Source of the DNA: an uncultured Spartobacteria bacterium
GTDB taxonomy: Bacteria > Verrucomicrobiota > Verrucomicrobiia > Chthoniobacterales > UBA6821
DNA: 43,563 nt
Direction: 5' to 3'
Assembly: GCA_903847935.1 (NCBI GenBank)
Contig: CAINEX010000023.1
Coordinates: 1-43,563, forward strand
The number at the start of each line of letters is the position of its first letter. Position 1 is the first letter of the stretch. Shown one piece after another: positions 35,362 to 43,509 of this stretch. Under the pieces are notes generated by a model. It was not told the DNA's origin. It saw nothing but the letters and a program-made list of their open reading frames with translations, and searched no databases. The position numbers and the translations under genes were made by a program.

Positions 35362-35655
35362 ATGATGGCAAAACCGGATCTGCTCGAATCGCCCGGGACG
35401 AAGCTCTCCGAATCATTCGATCTGCCGTGGATGGTGGTCGTGCATAACGACCCCGTGAACCTGATGAGCTATGTCAGCATGGTCTTCAGGAGGGTCTTCG
35501 GGTGGTCGCGTGAGCGCTCCGAGCAGCACATGATGGAGGTGCACACCAAGGGAAGATCTGTCGTTTGGAGTGGTGGTCGGGAGAAGGCCGAACTGTATGT
35601 CCAGCAGCTTCATGCCTTTCTGCTGTTGGCCACGCTTGAGAAGCCCCCCCACTGA
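35362..35655 (+). CDS. clpS: ClpS adaptor of the ClpAP/ClpCP protease (N-end rule)
   Basis: The 97-residue product has DLPWMVVVHNDPVNLMSYV, then FRRVFGWSRERSEQHMMEVHTKGRSVVWSG and KAELYVQQLHAFLLLATLE. These are the ClpS core motifs, including the Asn-Asp and Met residues of the N-degron pocket. ClpS delivers proteins with Leu, Phe, Tyr or Trp N-termini to the Clp unfoldase. The NDPVNLMSYV and WATLE-like end resemble the ClpS2 form seen in actinobacteria and cyanobacteria. It sits 2 bp after an unrecognised gene and 30 bp before a DUF2017-like gene. Two ATGs are adjacent at 35362 and 35365. Confidence 0.93.
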   Translation: MMAKPDLLESPGTKLSESFDLPWMVVVHNDPVNLMSYVSMVFRRVFGWSRERSEQHMMEVHTKGRSVVWSGGREKAELYVQQLHAFLLLATLEKPPH

Positions 35656-35685
35656 TCTCCACATCTGGCTTATTCCAAGATCACC

Positions 35686-36204
35686 ATGAACTTTGAAATT
35701 TCCAAACGGGGGAATCCTCTCTTCAGCAGGATCCACCCCTTTCTTGCGGAAATGATCAAGGGCGTGGCGGAGGATCCCTGGGAGGAGTATCCGGAGGGAA
35801 GCTCGCGGCTCCTTCCCCCGCCGGGAACGGATGAGGAACTCCTGACTGATTGGGCTGATCACGTGCAGCCAGATCTGCATCGCCGCTTCGACGAAGATCG
35901 TTCGCAGGTTGCGCAGGACATCGGAACGATGAGGTCGGGTAGGGGTAAGTCACCAGTCTGGTTGCTTGAGATACCGATTGCCCACGTCGATGCCTGGCTC
36001 ACCACGCTCAATGCACTGCGTCTGGCCATTGTCACCGAGCACGGCTTCGGAGAGCAGGAGTTGGCTCACAAGACCTCTCCCGACCTCTCCACGTTCCATG
36101 GGATCGCGCTCCTAAAGGTGAATTTCTATGCTTTCCTGCAGGAGTGCCTGATTCAGGGGTTGGAGTCACGGGAGTCGGAGAGCTGCAATCAGGACTCCGA
36201 CTAG
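35686..36204 (+). CDS. DUF2017-like protein adjacent to clpS
   Basis: The 172-residue product is soluble and mainly helical, with LFSRIHPFLAEMIKGV near the start and HVDAWLTTLNALRLAIVTEHGFG near residue 110. The AWLxxLNxLRLAxxTxxG segment and the leading FxxxExxxL-type helix resemble DUF2017. That family lies next to clpS in many actinobacteria and has no assigned function. The match is by eye and should be confirmed. It follows clpS by 30 bp and precedes recO by 6 bp. A role tied to ClpS-dependent proteolysis is a reasonable guess from context only. Confidence 0.65.
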   Translation: MNFEISKRGNPLFSRIHPFLAEMIKGVAEDPWEEYPEGSSRLLPPPGTDEELLTDWADHVQPDLHRRFDEDRSQVAQDIGTMRSGRGKSPVWLLEIPIAHVDAWLTTLNALRLAIVTEHGFGEQELAHKTSPDLSTFHGIALLKVNFYAFLQECLIQGLESRESESCNQDSD

Positions 36205-36210
36205 AACTTC

Positions 36211-36747
36211 ATGGAGGTTACCCGCGCCATTCTCCTGCGGCGGTACCGTTTTTCGGAAAACAGTCTGGTGGTCGTCTGGCTAACCGAAGGGCATGGCAAG
36301 GTGAAGACAGCGGTCAGGAGTGCCACCAAGCAGGGAAGTCCTTTTGCCGGGAGGTTGGAGCTTTTCACCAAGGCGGAAATTGCGTTCAAGGAGCCGAAGA
36401 GCGGAGATCTCCACCTCCTGTGCGAGGTCGAGGTCGAGGGAGATCCAGCACTCCCTTCTACCTACGCCACGATTCTCTGCGCCTCCTATTTTGCTGAACT
36501 CTGCGACCTCTTCACGGAGACGATGCATCCTGTTCCAGAAATCTATGCACTCCTTGAACGGGCCTGGGGATTTTTGCGAAAGCAGGCACCCAGCAAGCGG
36601 GGAATGGAGCATTTTGAGACCGAGATGGCACGCCTCTTGGGGATCCATGATCCGAGTATTCCGGCCGTTCATTCCCTCTCCTCGGTCGCTCACAAGCTTC
36701 CGATCACACGCTCACTCCTGTTGGAGCACTTGGTCAAGACATCCTAA
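36211..36747 (+). CDS. recO: DNA repair protein RecO, short form
   Basis: The 178-residue product opens with the RecO N-terminal OB-fold pattern: TRAILLRRYRFSENSLVVVWLTEGHGKVKTAVRSA. It continues with GRLELFTKAEIAFKEPKSGDLHLLCEVE and a helical region with ASYFAELCDLF. RecO loads RecA with RecR and anneals SSB-coated DNA. Typical RecO proteins are about 230-260 residues, so this one is about 60 short at the C-terminus and carries no zinc-finger cysteine cluster. No frame continuation was seen past the TAA. It is the last gene of the metH-recO run. Confidence 0.82.
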   Translation: MEVTRAILLRRYRFSENSLVVVWLTEGHGKVKTAVRSATKQGSPFAGRLELFTKAEIAFKEPKSGDLHLLCEVEVEGDPALPSTYATILCASYFAELCDLFTETMHPVPEIYALLERAWGFLRKQAPSKRGMEHFETEMARLLGIHDPSIPAVHSLSSVAHKLPITRSLLLEHLVKTS

Positions 36748-36942
36748 CCTGAACTAAGCCTCAAGAAATTCTCGCGCAGAGTCGCAGAGGCCCACCTCAG
36801 CGGGAGCCCCTTCATTTTTCGAAAGAATTGAGATTTCACCGAATACGATAAGAGCCATATTTGCTGGCTTGTCCTGATTGTGTGGGATTGTCACCACCAC
36901 CATGATGTGGTTTGTTAATCTGTGCTGAAAGAATGCCTCCCC

Positions 36943-37602
36943 ATGACCACGCGACAGCCTTGGAATCTTTCTTATTCTAGGGAAATGAAGGCATTCACCC
37001 TGGTTGAGTTACTGGTGGTGATGGGAGTCATCAGTCTGCTGGCCGCCGCCGCTGTCACCGGGTTCAATGCGATCGGTCGTGCCCGAGGGGTCACGGAGGC
37101 GGCCTATCAGATTGCCTCGGCCGTCGAGTTATGCAGGAGCGAAGCCGTGTCGCGGCAGAGCTATGTCTGGCTTTCCTTCCAACCGCAGACCAACTCTGGA
37201 AGTGCCGATCTTCGACTTGGAATGGTCTATTCGTTGGATGGGTCCTCCACAAACATTAGCTCCACGAATCTCATGCCTTTGGGGAAATCGTTATTGATCC
37301 AAAGCGTCGCTTTGGCTCCGGTGAATACGTCAATCGCGACAAACTTTTCGGGTGTTGATCTGAGCACGAATCTTGCAGGACTAACGTTTACCATAGGAAC
37401 GAATACATTCAACGGAGCGAGCATGACCTTCATGCCCCTTGGGGAGGTTGCCGCCAAACCTTCTCCAACCAATACGGATGGATTTGATCCAATCCTGGGA
37501 TTTGGCCTGCAGCCGACACGTGGCACAACTCTTCTTACCAATAATCTGACCGAACTCTTGATCGATGGCAGTGTCGGGATCCCCACCATCATCAGGCCAT
37601 GA
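36943..37602 (+). CDS. Verru_Chthon cassette protein D (GspH/FimT-like pseudopilin)
   Basis: The 219-residue product has a prepilin site MKA/FTLVELLVVMGVISLLAAAAVTGFNAIG with Glu5. A GspH/FimT-like helix follows with QIASAVELCRSEAVSRQSYVWLSF. The body is a beta-rich domain with many Ser, Thr and Asn residues. It matches the Verru_Chthon cassette protein D family. It opens a four-gene operon in which every junction is a 4-bp ATGA overlap. Start choice is open: GTG 36922, ATG 36943 and ATG 36985 are all in frame, and the last gives a three-residue leader with AGGGA just upstream. About 195 bp without a gene precede it and probably hold its promoter. Confidence 0.85.
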   Translation: MTTRQPWNLSYSREMKAFTLVELLVVMGVISLLAAAAVTGFNAIGRARGVTEAAYQIASAVELCRSEAVSRQSYVWLSFQPQTNSGSADLRLGMVYSLDGSSTNISSTNLMPLGKSLLIQSVALAPVNTSIATNFSGVDLSTNLAGLTFTIGTNTFNGASMTFMPLGEVAAKPSPTNTDGFDPILGFGLQPTRGTTLLTNNLTELLIDGSVGIPTIIRP

Positions 37603-38114
37603 AGTATCCAATCCGAACTCGTTGCTCCGGTTTCTCACTGATCGAGGTGGTGATCGCCATAGGGATCGTCTCCTTTTCGATTCTTGCAGTTGTTGGGCTT
37701 CTCCCGACGGGACTCAAGACGGTCAAGAATGCCAATGAGCAAGCCGGTGCAGCCAATGTGTTGAATGCTATTGCGGAGACTCTTCGGCAGGCTTCCAGTA
37801 GCGATGGTGTAAATTTCAGCAATAGCTTTGCGGGGCAGAGCGTGAGCTACACGATTGGAGGAGGGAGCATGAACTGCTTTTGGACCAATCTCACGCTGGA
37901 GGGGGTCACCAATTCCCAATTCTCCAGAATTGAGGCGCAGTTGATCGGCACATCACCAGCCACTTTGCTTGCCCCCGGGCAGGCGACGATCAGTGTCGCC
38001 TGGTCTGCGAATCCGAATCTAAGTTGGAATTCCTCGTCCAACAACTGGTCGCATGCCGATGGATCAATTACGACGGGCATCCAGTTTCTCCCCCGATACT
38101 TCACGAACCAATGA
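37599..38114 (+). CDS. Verru_Chthon cassette protein B (GspI/PilV-like pseudopilin)
   Basis: The 171-residue product has the prepilin site SG/FSLIEVVIAIGIVSFSILAVVGLLPTGLKTV with Glu5. A helix with NEQAGAANVLNAIAETLR and a small beta domain containing one cysteine (in NCFWTN) follow. The short GspI/PilV-type helix with the LLPxGL segment is characteristic of Verru_Chthon cassette protein B. It overlaps gene D by 4 bp and gene C by 4 bp (ATGA at both ends). By order and shape it corresponds to GspI in the classical H-I-J-K series; that is my inference. Confidence 0.87.
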   Translation: MKYPIRTRCSGFSLIEVVIAIGIVSFSILAVVGLLPTGLKTVKNANEQAGAANVLNAIAETLRQASSSDGVNFSNSFAGQSVSYTIGGGSMNCFWTNLTLEGVTNSQFSRIEAQLIGTSPATLLAPGQATISVAWSANPNLSWNSSSNNWSHADGSITTGIQFLPRYFTNQ

Positions 38115-38965
38115 AGCCTGATCAATTCAGTCCTGCGGGCGTTCACCCCATGGAGCGAAAGGATGCCTTTACCCTGGTTGAGCTCCTGACGGCCACGGCC
38201 ATCCTTTCTCTCCTTCTCGTGCTGATGTTTCAGATCGTGAGTGAGATCCTCCAGTCTACAAAGGTGCAGAATCAGCAGATGGAGTCGGTTGCCGCCGCCA
38301 GACGGGCTCTGGATGTGATGGCCTGCGACCTTCAGAATGCCGTGGTGGGCGAGGATATCTCAATCCTTGTGCCATCGGGCCCCGGCACCAATCTCTTTTC
38401 TCTGTTGGCCTATCGGAAGGGGCCGAATGGGGGAGATGCCACAAACCGATTCCTCGCAGTCTCTTATTCAACGAATGGAAGTGATCAACTCTTTCGATCC
38501 TACGGGAGTGTCGACTATTCACAGACTAATTTTCTCACGGCGTCCTATGCCACGAACACCCCGCCCTACCCCCTTGCCTCTCATATCTTGGGAGTGGAGG
38601 TTCTGGCCGTGACGGAGTCAACGAATTACCCGTTGACGAATGCTCCAGAGGCTAACTGGGCGACGAATGCCTATAATAATACAAATCCAAACACACCGGA
38701 TGGCTTCAATGCGCTCATCACAACGAAACCGAACTTTGCATCTGGGCTAACGAACCGCACCTACGCCCTGCAGGTCTGGATCGCCGCCGTGGATGAGCAG
38801 AATTACGCTCTTCTTACCAACACAGGAAAATTGGATGTTGTGAAAGCCGCCCTCGCCAATGCTAGCGATCCCTCCGGATGGCGAGATGCAGTCGATGCTG
38901 CCTCCATTCCGACTCCTTCAAAATCCGGGATCAGGATTCTTGATAAAACAATCACCCTTCCATGA
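38111..38965 (+). CDS. Verru_Chthon cassette protein C (GspJ-like pseudopilin)
   Basis: The 284-residue product has the prepilin site KDA/FTLVELLTATAILSLLLVLMFQIVSEIL with Glu5. The stretch VAAARRALDVMACDLQNAV then parallels the ARRALDxMxxDLxxA helix of GspJ. The remainder is a long beta-rich domain with many Thr, Asn and Tyr residues and the final segment SIPTPSKSGIRILDKTI. It fits Verru_Chthon cassette protein C. The ATG at 38111 overlaps the gene B stop. The frame is open further upstream, but that part lies inside gene B and is discarded. It overlaps gene A by 4 bp. Confidence 0.87.
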   Translation: MKPDQFSPAGVHPMERKDAFTLVELLTATAILSLLLVLMFQIVSEILQSTKVQNQQMESVAAARRALDVMACDLQNAVVGEDISILVPSGPGTNLFSLLAYRKGPNGGDATNRFLAVSYSTNGSDQLFRSYGSVDYSQTNFLTASYATNTPPYPLASHILGVEVLAVTESTNYPLTNAPEANWATNAYNNTNPNTPDGFNALITTKPNFASGLTNRTYALQVWIAAVDEQNYALLTNTGKLDVVKAALANASDPSGWRDAVDAASIPTPSKSGIRILDKTITLP

Positions 38966-41580
38966 AGAGCCGCCCAAACGATTCACGTCCAATGACTTTA
39001 CGGCGCCAAGATGGAATGGCTTTGGTCCTCACCCTGGCGCTAATCGTTTTGGTGACCGTGGCGGCCGTGGCCTTCCTCACAAGGGCCACTGGGAATCGTA
39101 CGATTGAAGCCTCTCGGTCGAGTCAAGTCCTAGCGGCACAATTGGCCGAAACCGGCGGGGATTATGTCGAGGGGGTTTTTCTACAGGAGATCGCCTCCAA
39201 CTCGGTTCCAATCATCGTCTCTAGTGGCGTGACAAATTATCTTCCTAGCAGTCCCAAGTGGATGATTCCGCAGCAGATTCTTGCCGCCAGCATCAACTCT
39301 AGTGACTACACGAATGCGTTTGCCAATCTGATCCGACAGAGTGTTCCCACCGCGGATACAAATGCCTCGACTGGGGATAGTACGGTGGGGGCATCGCTAA
39401 ATGGTCGGATGATTTCGTCAGATCGCTGGAATGCCCCACTCCTCTTAACCAACGGCTTTGCAACCACCAACCAACTCCCCAACTGGATTTATGTGAATAG
39501 GGATGGGAGCATGACTTCGGCGCCCTCGACCAATGTTATCGGCCGATTTGCCTATAATGCCTACGACATCGGGGGATTATTAGATGCCAATGTGGCAGGG
39601 TATCCGTCATCAGTCACTGCGGGAGATACTAATATTGCGATTCTCAAGGGGACTCTTGCCGGAGCAGACCTGACTCAACTGCCTGGAGTGCAAGCAATTG
39701 ATGTTCAGACCTTTGTGGGATGGAGAAACTCCAATAGCGCGGGGTCTCCCGCCAGCTATGTTATGGATGTCACGAATGCAGCAACGAATGGATTCCTCTT
39801 ACCAGCACCCGGTGACCAACGCTTCACCTCGCGACAGGATCTTATCCGATATGTCCTTTTTCAGTCCAATTCACTGACCAATGCCCTTCCCTACCTGACT
39901 CATTTCACAAGAGAATTGGCGAGACCTTCGCTATACACAAACGGCCTTAATCTGATGATGAGTCGATTTGATATTTCTCAGGTGACGCATCCGACAGGCA
40001 ATACGAATTTTGGTCTTACACAGATTGATACTCATAGTTATGCCTATGATTCAACGCTAGTTCTCTCGAACTCATCCACGAATCCCTCGTTTTTCCAAGT
40101 TCTCTACTCGGCTATTAACCTGACTAATTCGGTCGAAAGCAACGGTCCTACTGGCGCCCTGACTGCTACACCAGCAGCTTGGCCCTCCCTCATGGACTTG
40201 AAGGCCGTAGCGATCGGGGCAAACATCATTGATCAGTTTGATACGAATAATCTCCCGCGTCTTTTTACTTATAATGGAAACACAGTGTCAGGTAAGAAGA
40301 CCCTTCCTTATATCATGCAGATATTTCTTGTGTACAATATCGACACATCAAAGGCGCCAACCAATACAATTAATTTTTCCATTATCCCTCAACTGTGGTG
40401 TGCCACAAATCCACTCGCAACGCCAAACCTTACCGCCTCGGTTTCAGGGGGGAACATCAGTGCTCTTAATTTTGCTTCACAACCATTAAATTCGGGCCAA
40501 GCCAGTGGAGGGGTTTCAGGGATGGGCGCGGGAGTGGCCCCCGTCTTTAATAATTTTTCTACTACTTCGGGTGGTGATGCTGTGAGCAGTGGGTTCTTCC
40601 GTACCTCCTTGCAATCAACAAATCCGATACCACCCACGCTCAGCGTGACAGTTACCGGTTTGTCATTTTCGCTTAGCAGTTCAGGTACAGACTCAAACAC
40701 GTACAGTGCAGTGGGTGCAGTGAATTCAACCAATCCACTGGTTGTCGCAACGATTTCTCCCATCGTTACGAACATTGTGATCGATCCTTCAATTACAACT
40801 GGCAACCTGGCCGGAATTTCTCTGATCACACAGGACCCTCGGACATTGAGGGAGGCGGGATCAACAACCAACGTGGCGGGTATTGCTGCACTTACAACAT
40901 CGCTCCCAAGAAGCATGAGTTACCCGTATCCTAATTCCATTACGGACACCAACTATACGACGCCTTCTGATAGGATTAATAGCGTGGGAGAGTTGGGATA
41001 TGTCTTCCGAGAAATCCCTTGGAGAACCATTGACTTCGTTTCCGGATCTCCCACCGTTAATCCAAGCTCACCGAGTTCAGATTATGCTCTGCTGGATGTC
41101 TTCTCAGCATTCCCAACCCGGCCCAGTGGAGTGCGGGCAGGTGTCATCAATCTGAACACGAGTCAGAGTTGTGTGCTGGCCTCCATGCTATCGGGAGTTT
41201 CTCTTGATGAAGCCATTTCCGGGAGTGTTACCGCCCAACAGGCTGCCGAGATTGCACAACAGATGGTTTCTATGACTTCCTCTAATCCTTGGACCAACCG
41301 CTCTCAAATAGTCGATCTGGCCTTCACCAACACTTCGCTAGGAAGTGAAAAACAAAATAAGGAATCTATTGTAAGGGCTTTGGCAGAAGTCGGTCAGGTT
41401 CGCACCTGGAACCTCCTTATCGATGTCGTGGCGCAAGCGGGGCATTTCTCATCGGGTGCAGGTTCCTCACCCACTGGAAGTCAATTCATCGTCGGCGGAG
41501 AGAATAGGATCTGGGTCAGTACAGCGATCGACCGCTTCACCGGTCAGGTGATCGACCGTCAGGTTGAACAGGTGAAGTAG
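38962..41580 (+). CDS. Verru_Chthon cassette protein A (large GspK/PilX-like protein)
   Basis: The 872-residue product begins with a basic leader and QDGMALVLTLALIVLVTVAAVAFLT. This is a pilin-type helix without Glu5, as in GspK and PilX. It is followed by RTIEASRSSQVLAAQLAETGG. Near residue 729 the motif GVINLNTSQSCVLASML, then AAEIAQQMV and NRSQIVDLAF, mirrors the GspK pattern of INxNTAxxxVLxAL and the helix-hairpin-helix repeat. The central 600 residues are Ser/Thr/Asn-rich, beta-type and poorly conserved. GspK is usually about 300-330 residues, so this is a much enlarged version. It matches Verru_Chthon cassette protein A. Its coding DNA looks AT-richer than its neighbours between about 39900 and 40800. 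Confidence 0.87.
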   Translation: MKSRPNDSRPMTLRRQDGMALVLTLALIVLVTVAAVAFLTRATGNRTIEASRSSQVLAAQLAETGGDYVEGVFLQEIASNSVPIIVSSGVTNYLPSSPKWMIPQQILAASINSSDYTNAFANLIRQSVPTADTNASTGDSTVGASLNGRMISSDRWNAPLLLTNGFATTNQLPNWIYVNRDGSMTSAPSTNVIGRFAYNAYDIGGLLDANVAGYPSSVTAGDTNIAILKGTLAGADLTQLPGVQAIDVQTFVGWRNSNSAGSPASYVMDVTNAATNGFLLPAPGDQRFTSRQDLIRYVLFQSNSLTNALPYLTHFTRELARPSLYTNGLNLMMSRFDISQVTHPTGNTNFGLTQIDTHSYAYDSTLVLSNSSTNPSFFQVLYSAINLTNSVESNGPTGALTATPAAWPSLMDLKAVAIGANIIDQFDTNNLPRLFTYNGNTVSGKKTLPYIMQIFLVYNIDTSKAPTNTINFSIIPQLWCATNPLATPNLTASVSGGNISALNFASQPLNSGQASGGVSGMGAGVAPVFNNFSTTSGGDAVSSGFFRTSLQSTNPIPPTLSVTVTGLSFSLSSSGTDSNTYSAVGAVNSTNPLVVATISPIVTNIVIDPSITTGNLAGISLITQDPRTLREAGSTTNVAGIAALTTSLPRSMSYPYPNSITDTNYTTPSDRINSVGELGYVFREIPWRTIDFVSGSPTVNPSSPSSDYALLDVFSAFPTRPSGVRAGVINLNTSQSCVLASMLSGVSLDEAISGSVTAQQAAEIAQQMVSMTSSNPWTNRSQIVDLAFTNTSLGSEKQNKESIVRALAEVGQVRTWNLLIDVVAQAGHFSSGAGSSPTGSQFIVGGENRIWVSTAIDRFTGQVIDRQVEQVK

Positions 41581-41702
41581 TTTGAAGTAGTTGCTTGGCT
41601 CTACGTTTAAACCTGAGCACCACCAACGTGACGAAACTGTCACATTTAATTCTTTGCCTTACACCAAAATCTGCTTAACCTTGTAAACATCTCCTCGGAG
41701 AC

Positions 41703-41755
41703 ATAACGCAGCCTTAAGGTATCGGGGGGTATTCTTAAGGCTGCGTTATTTTTTT
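41703..41755. terminator. Strong hairpin terminator between the cassette and convergent prmA
   Basis: ATAACGCAGCCTTAAG (41703-41718) and its exact complement (41734-41749) form a perfect 16-bp stem with a 15-base loop, followed by T41750-41755 on the plus strand. The prmA stop codon (41746-41748 on the minus strand) lies inside the right arm. It should stop rightward cassette transcription. It has no A-run on its left side for leftward prmA, so it may work mainly rightward. Confidence 0.9.
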
Positions 41756-42645
41756 GCCCTTTTTACTTTTGCAGAGCTTTGGCCTTTTCTCAGCATGATT
41801 GCCGCCCATTTTCCACGCTTGAGGGTTTTGCAATGAATGAGGCCAAGGGCTGAGAAGGTTTTCAGGATGGCTTTCTCCTCCACAGCGAGGATGCCAGAGA
41901 GGATGAGGATGCCTCCGGGCTTTATAGCATCCGTGATCATTACCGAGGCGGCGGTGAGGATGGTGGAGTAGAGATTCGCCGCGACGATATCGTAGGTGAG
42001 GCTCTTTCCCTTCTGCGTGGGAGGCTTCCAGCGAAGGACATCCGCCTTGAGAAAACGGGAGTGAGGGAGCTTATTCAGCAGGGCATTCTCCTTCGAGATC
42101 CGAACGCAGGCTTCGTCGAAATCACACCCAAGGACTTTGCTGGCACCGAGGAGTTCCGCGGCAAGAGCAAGGATTCCTGAGCCGCAACCAAGATCAAGGA
42201 GAGACCAGGGCTCATCAACCTTGCGAAGCGGATCCGCAGCCTCGACGAGTAACTGGAGGCACCTGGCGGTGGTGGCATGGTCGCCAGTGCCGAAGGCCAT
42301 GCCGCTTGGGATCAGGAGAGGTTTTCCGCGACCTGTTTCTCGTTCTTTGGCAAAAAGGTTTCTATCCCGGTAGATGCGCAACTCCCCTGCAATGCGCAGC
42401 GGGTCGGTGATTTTAGAGGCGGGGGGTTGCCAGCCTACGGCATCAAAAGGGCGTATCGTTCCTCCGAAGGCGGTCTTGAGCTTCTTGGCGGTGACTGCAT
42501 CCGTATAGAGATCGAGCCGGATGGAGCGCGAGGCGGGGAATTTCTTAATGACCAGATTCTGCTCCCCAGCAAAGCGAAGGCGCTCTGCCCATGCGTCCTC
42601 CCATTTTACAGAGGAAATTCGGGTCCAGAGGTGCGTGATGGGCAT
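41746..42645 (-). CDS. prmA: Ribosomal protein L11 methyltransferase
   Basis: The 299-residue product has PSGMAFGTGDHATT (113-126), the SAM motif DLGCGSGILALAA (about 151-163), KVLGCDFDEACVRISKENALLN, and VAANLYSTIL. These are the conserved PrmA blocks in order and at family length. PrmA trimethylates lysines and the N-terminus of ribosomal protein L11. The N-terminal 90 residues form the substrate-recognition domain. It converges with the Verru_Chthon cassette, and its stop lies within the hairpin between them. The ATG at 42645 fits the family start. Confidence 0.95.
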   Translation of the reverse strand: MPITHLWTRISSVKWEDAWAERLRFAGEQNLVIKKFPASRSIRLDLYTDAVTAKKLKTAFGGTIRPFDAVGWQPPASKITDPLRIAGELRIYRDRNLFAKERETGRGKPLLIPSGMAFGTGDHATTARCLQLLVEAADPLRKVDEPWSLLDLGCGSGILALAAELLGASKVLGCDFDEACVRISKENALLNKLPHSRFLKADVLRWKPPTQKGKSLTYDIVAANLYSTILTAASVMITDAIKPGGILILSGILAVEEKAILKTFSALGLIHCKTLKRGKWAAIMLRKGQSSAKVKRAKK

Positions 42646-42714
42646 GGTGGAAAAATGGTAAGGGAAAAGAGTGCGGCAAAAAGGTCGGATTTCGGCAGAC
42701 AGATACCAGTTCTC

Positions 42715-42897
42715 ATGAGTGATACACCTTCAGCTTCTGAAAGACGAGCTGGAGTTACAGCAGGTCAAAATGGGGGGTATTCTTATATCTCACTCAAGGT
42801 GAGTGATTTGTGCTGGTATTATGGGGAAAAAGCAGGAGTCCCCCTGCTATTCATTGCTGGGTTTCTGATCTCCGATCTCCGACCTCTCCCAAACTAA
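42715..42897 (+). CDS. Possible small ORF (60 residues) in the prmA-nuoB spacer
   Basis: The 300-bp spacer between the divergent prmA and nuoB genes (42646-42945) holds one open frame. It starts at ATG 42715 (MSDTPSASERRAGVTAG) and ends with GVPLLFIAGFLISDLRPLPN. There is no clear ribosome-binding site and no recognisable family. A hydrophobic patch (PLLFIAGFLI) near the end could be a partial membrane segment. It may be chance coding. I saw no other strong feature in the spacer. Confidence 0.25.
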   Translation: MSDTPSASERRAGVTAGQNGGYSYISLKVSDLCWYYGEKAGVPLLFIAGFLISDLRPLPN

Positions 42898-42945
42898 TCC
42901 ATTTAATCTTGTTCAGAGTCGGGCCTCTTATAAGCTGTCCCCATT

Positions 42946-43509
42946 ATGTCCACGGGAACTTTGCCCACTATGCACCGCCACGCGACTCCAGTACCGACTC
43001 CGATGGCGTTCGATTCGAAGATCGAGGGGAATATCATCATCACGAAACTCGATGCGGCCATCAACTGGATGAGGAAAAATTCCCTCTGGCCGATGCCGAT
43101 GGGCTTGGCCTGTTGTGCCATCGAACTGATGGCGGCCTCCTCGTCACGATTCGACATCTCCCGCTTCGGTGCGGAGGTGATGCGATTTTCCCCACGTCAG
43201 TCGGACGTGATGATCGTGGCCGGCACGGTGACCTACAAGATGGCCCTCTCCGTAAAGCGCATCTACGAGCAGATGCCGGAACCAAAGTGGGTGATCGCGA
43301 TGGGGGCCTGCGCCTCTTCCGGCGGCATGTTCCGGAGTTATGCGACACTCCAGGGTGTTGATCAGATTATTCCCGTCGATGTCTATGTCTCCGGATGCCC
43401 TCCTCGCCCGGAGGCCCTCCTGGATGGCCTGATGAAACTTCAAAACAAACTGATGACCGAACACTCCGTGCTCGATCAGAAGCGGGCCCTGCTGGATGCC
43501 ATCCGATGA
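42946..43509 (+). CDS. nuoB: NADH-quinone oxidoreductase subunit B
   Basis: The 187-residue product has the N2 cluster ligands Cys56-Cys57 ([10 protein letters not shown]), Cys121 ([11 protein letters not shown]) and Cys150 ([14 protein letters not shown]). These are exactly the NuoB pattern. NuoB carries the 4Fe-4S cluster that hands electrons to quinone in complex I. The first 25 or so residues, before the [10 protein letters not shown] region, are a Thr/Pro-rich leader, common in some phyla. It is followed at a 4-bp ATGA overlap by nuoC, so a nuo operon starts or continues rightward. No nuoA was found before it within the window. Confidence 0.97.
   Translation: MSTGTLPTMHRHATPVPTPMAFDSKIEGNIIITKLDAAINWMRKNSLWPMPMGLACCAIELMAASSSRFDISRFGAEVMRFSPRQSDVMIVAGTVTYKMALSVKRIYEQMPEPKWVIAMGACASSGGMFRSYATLQGVDQIIPVDVYVSGCPPRPEALLDGLMKLQNKLMTEHSVLDQKRALLDAIR

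Noticed and set aside
36748-36942. Regulatory RNA or riboswitch upstream of the cassette
   Set aside because: The 195-bp spacer shows only a small CCAC/GTGG inverted repeat and no recognisable conserved RNA structure; it probably just holds the promoter.
38024-38110. Upstream extension of cassette gene C
   Set aside because: It lies wholly inside gene B, and the ATG at 38111 gives the same 4-bp overlap seen at the other cassette junctions.
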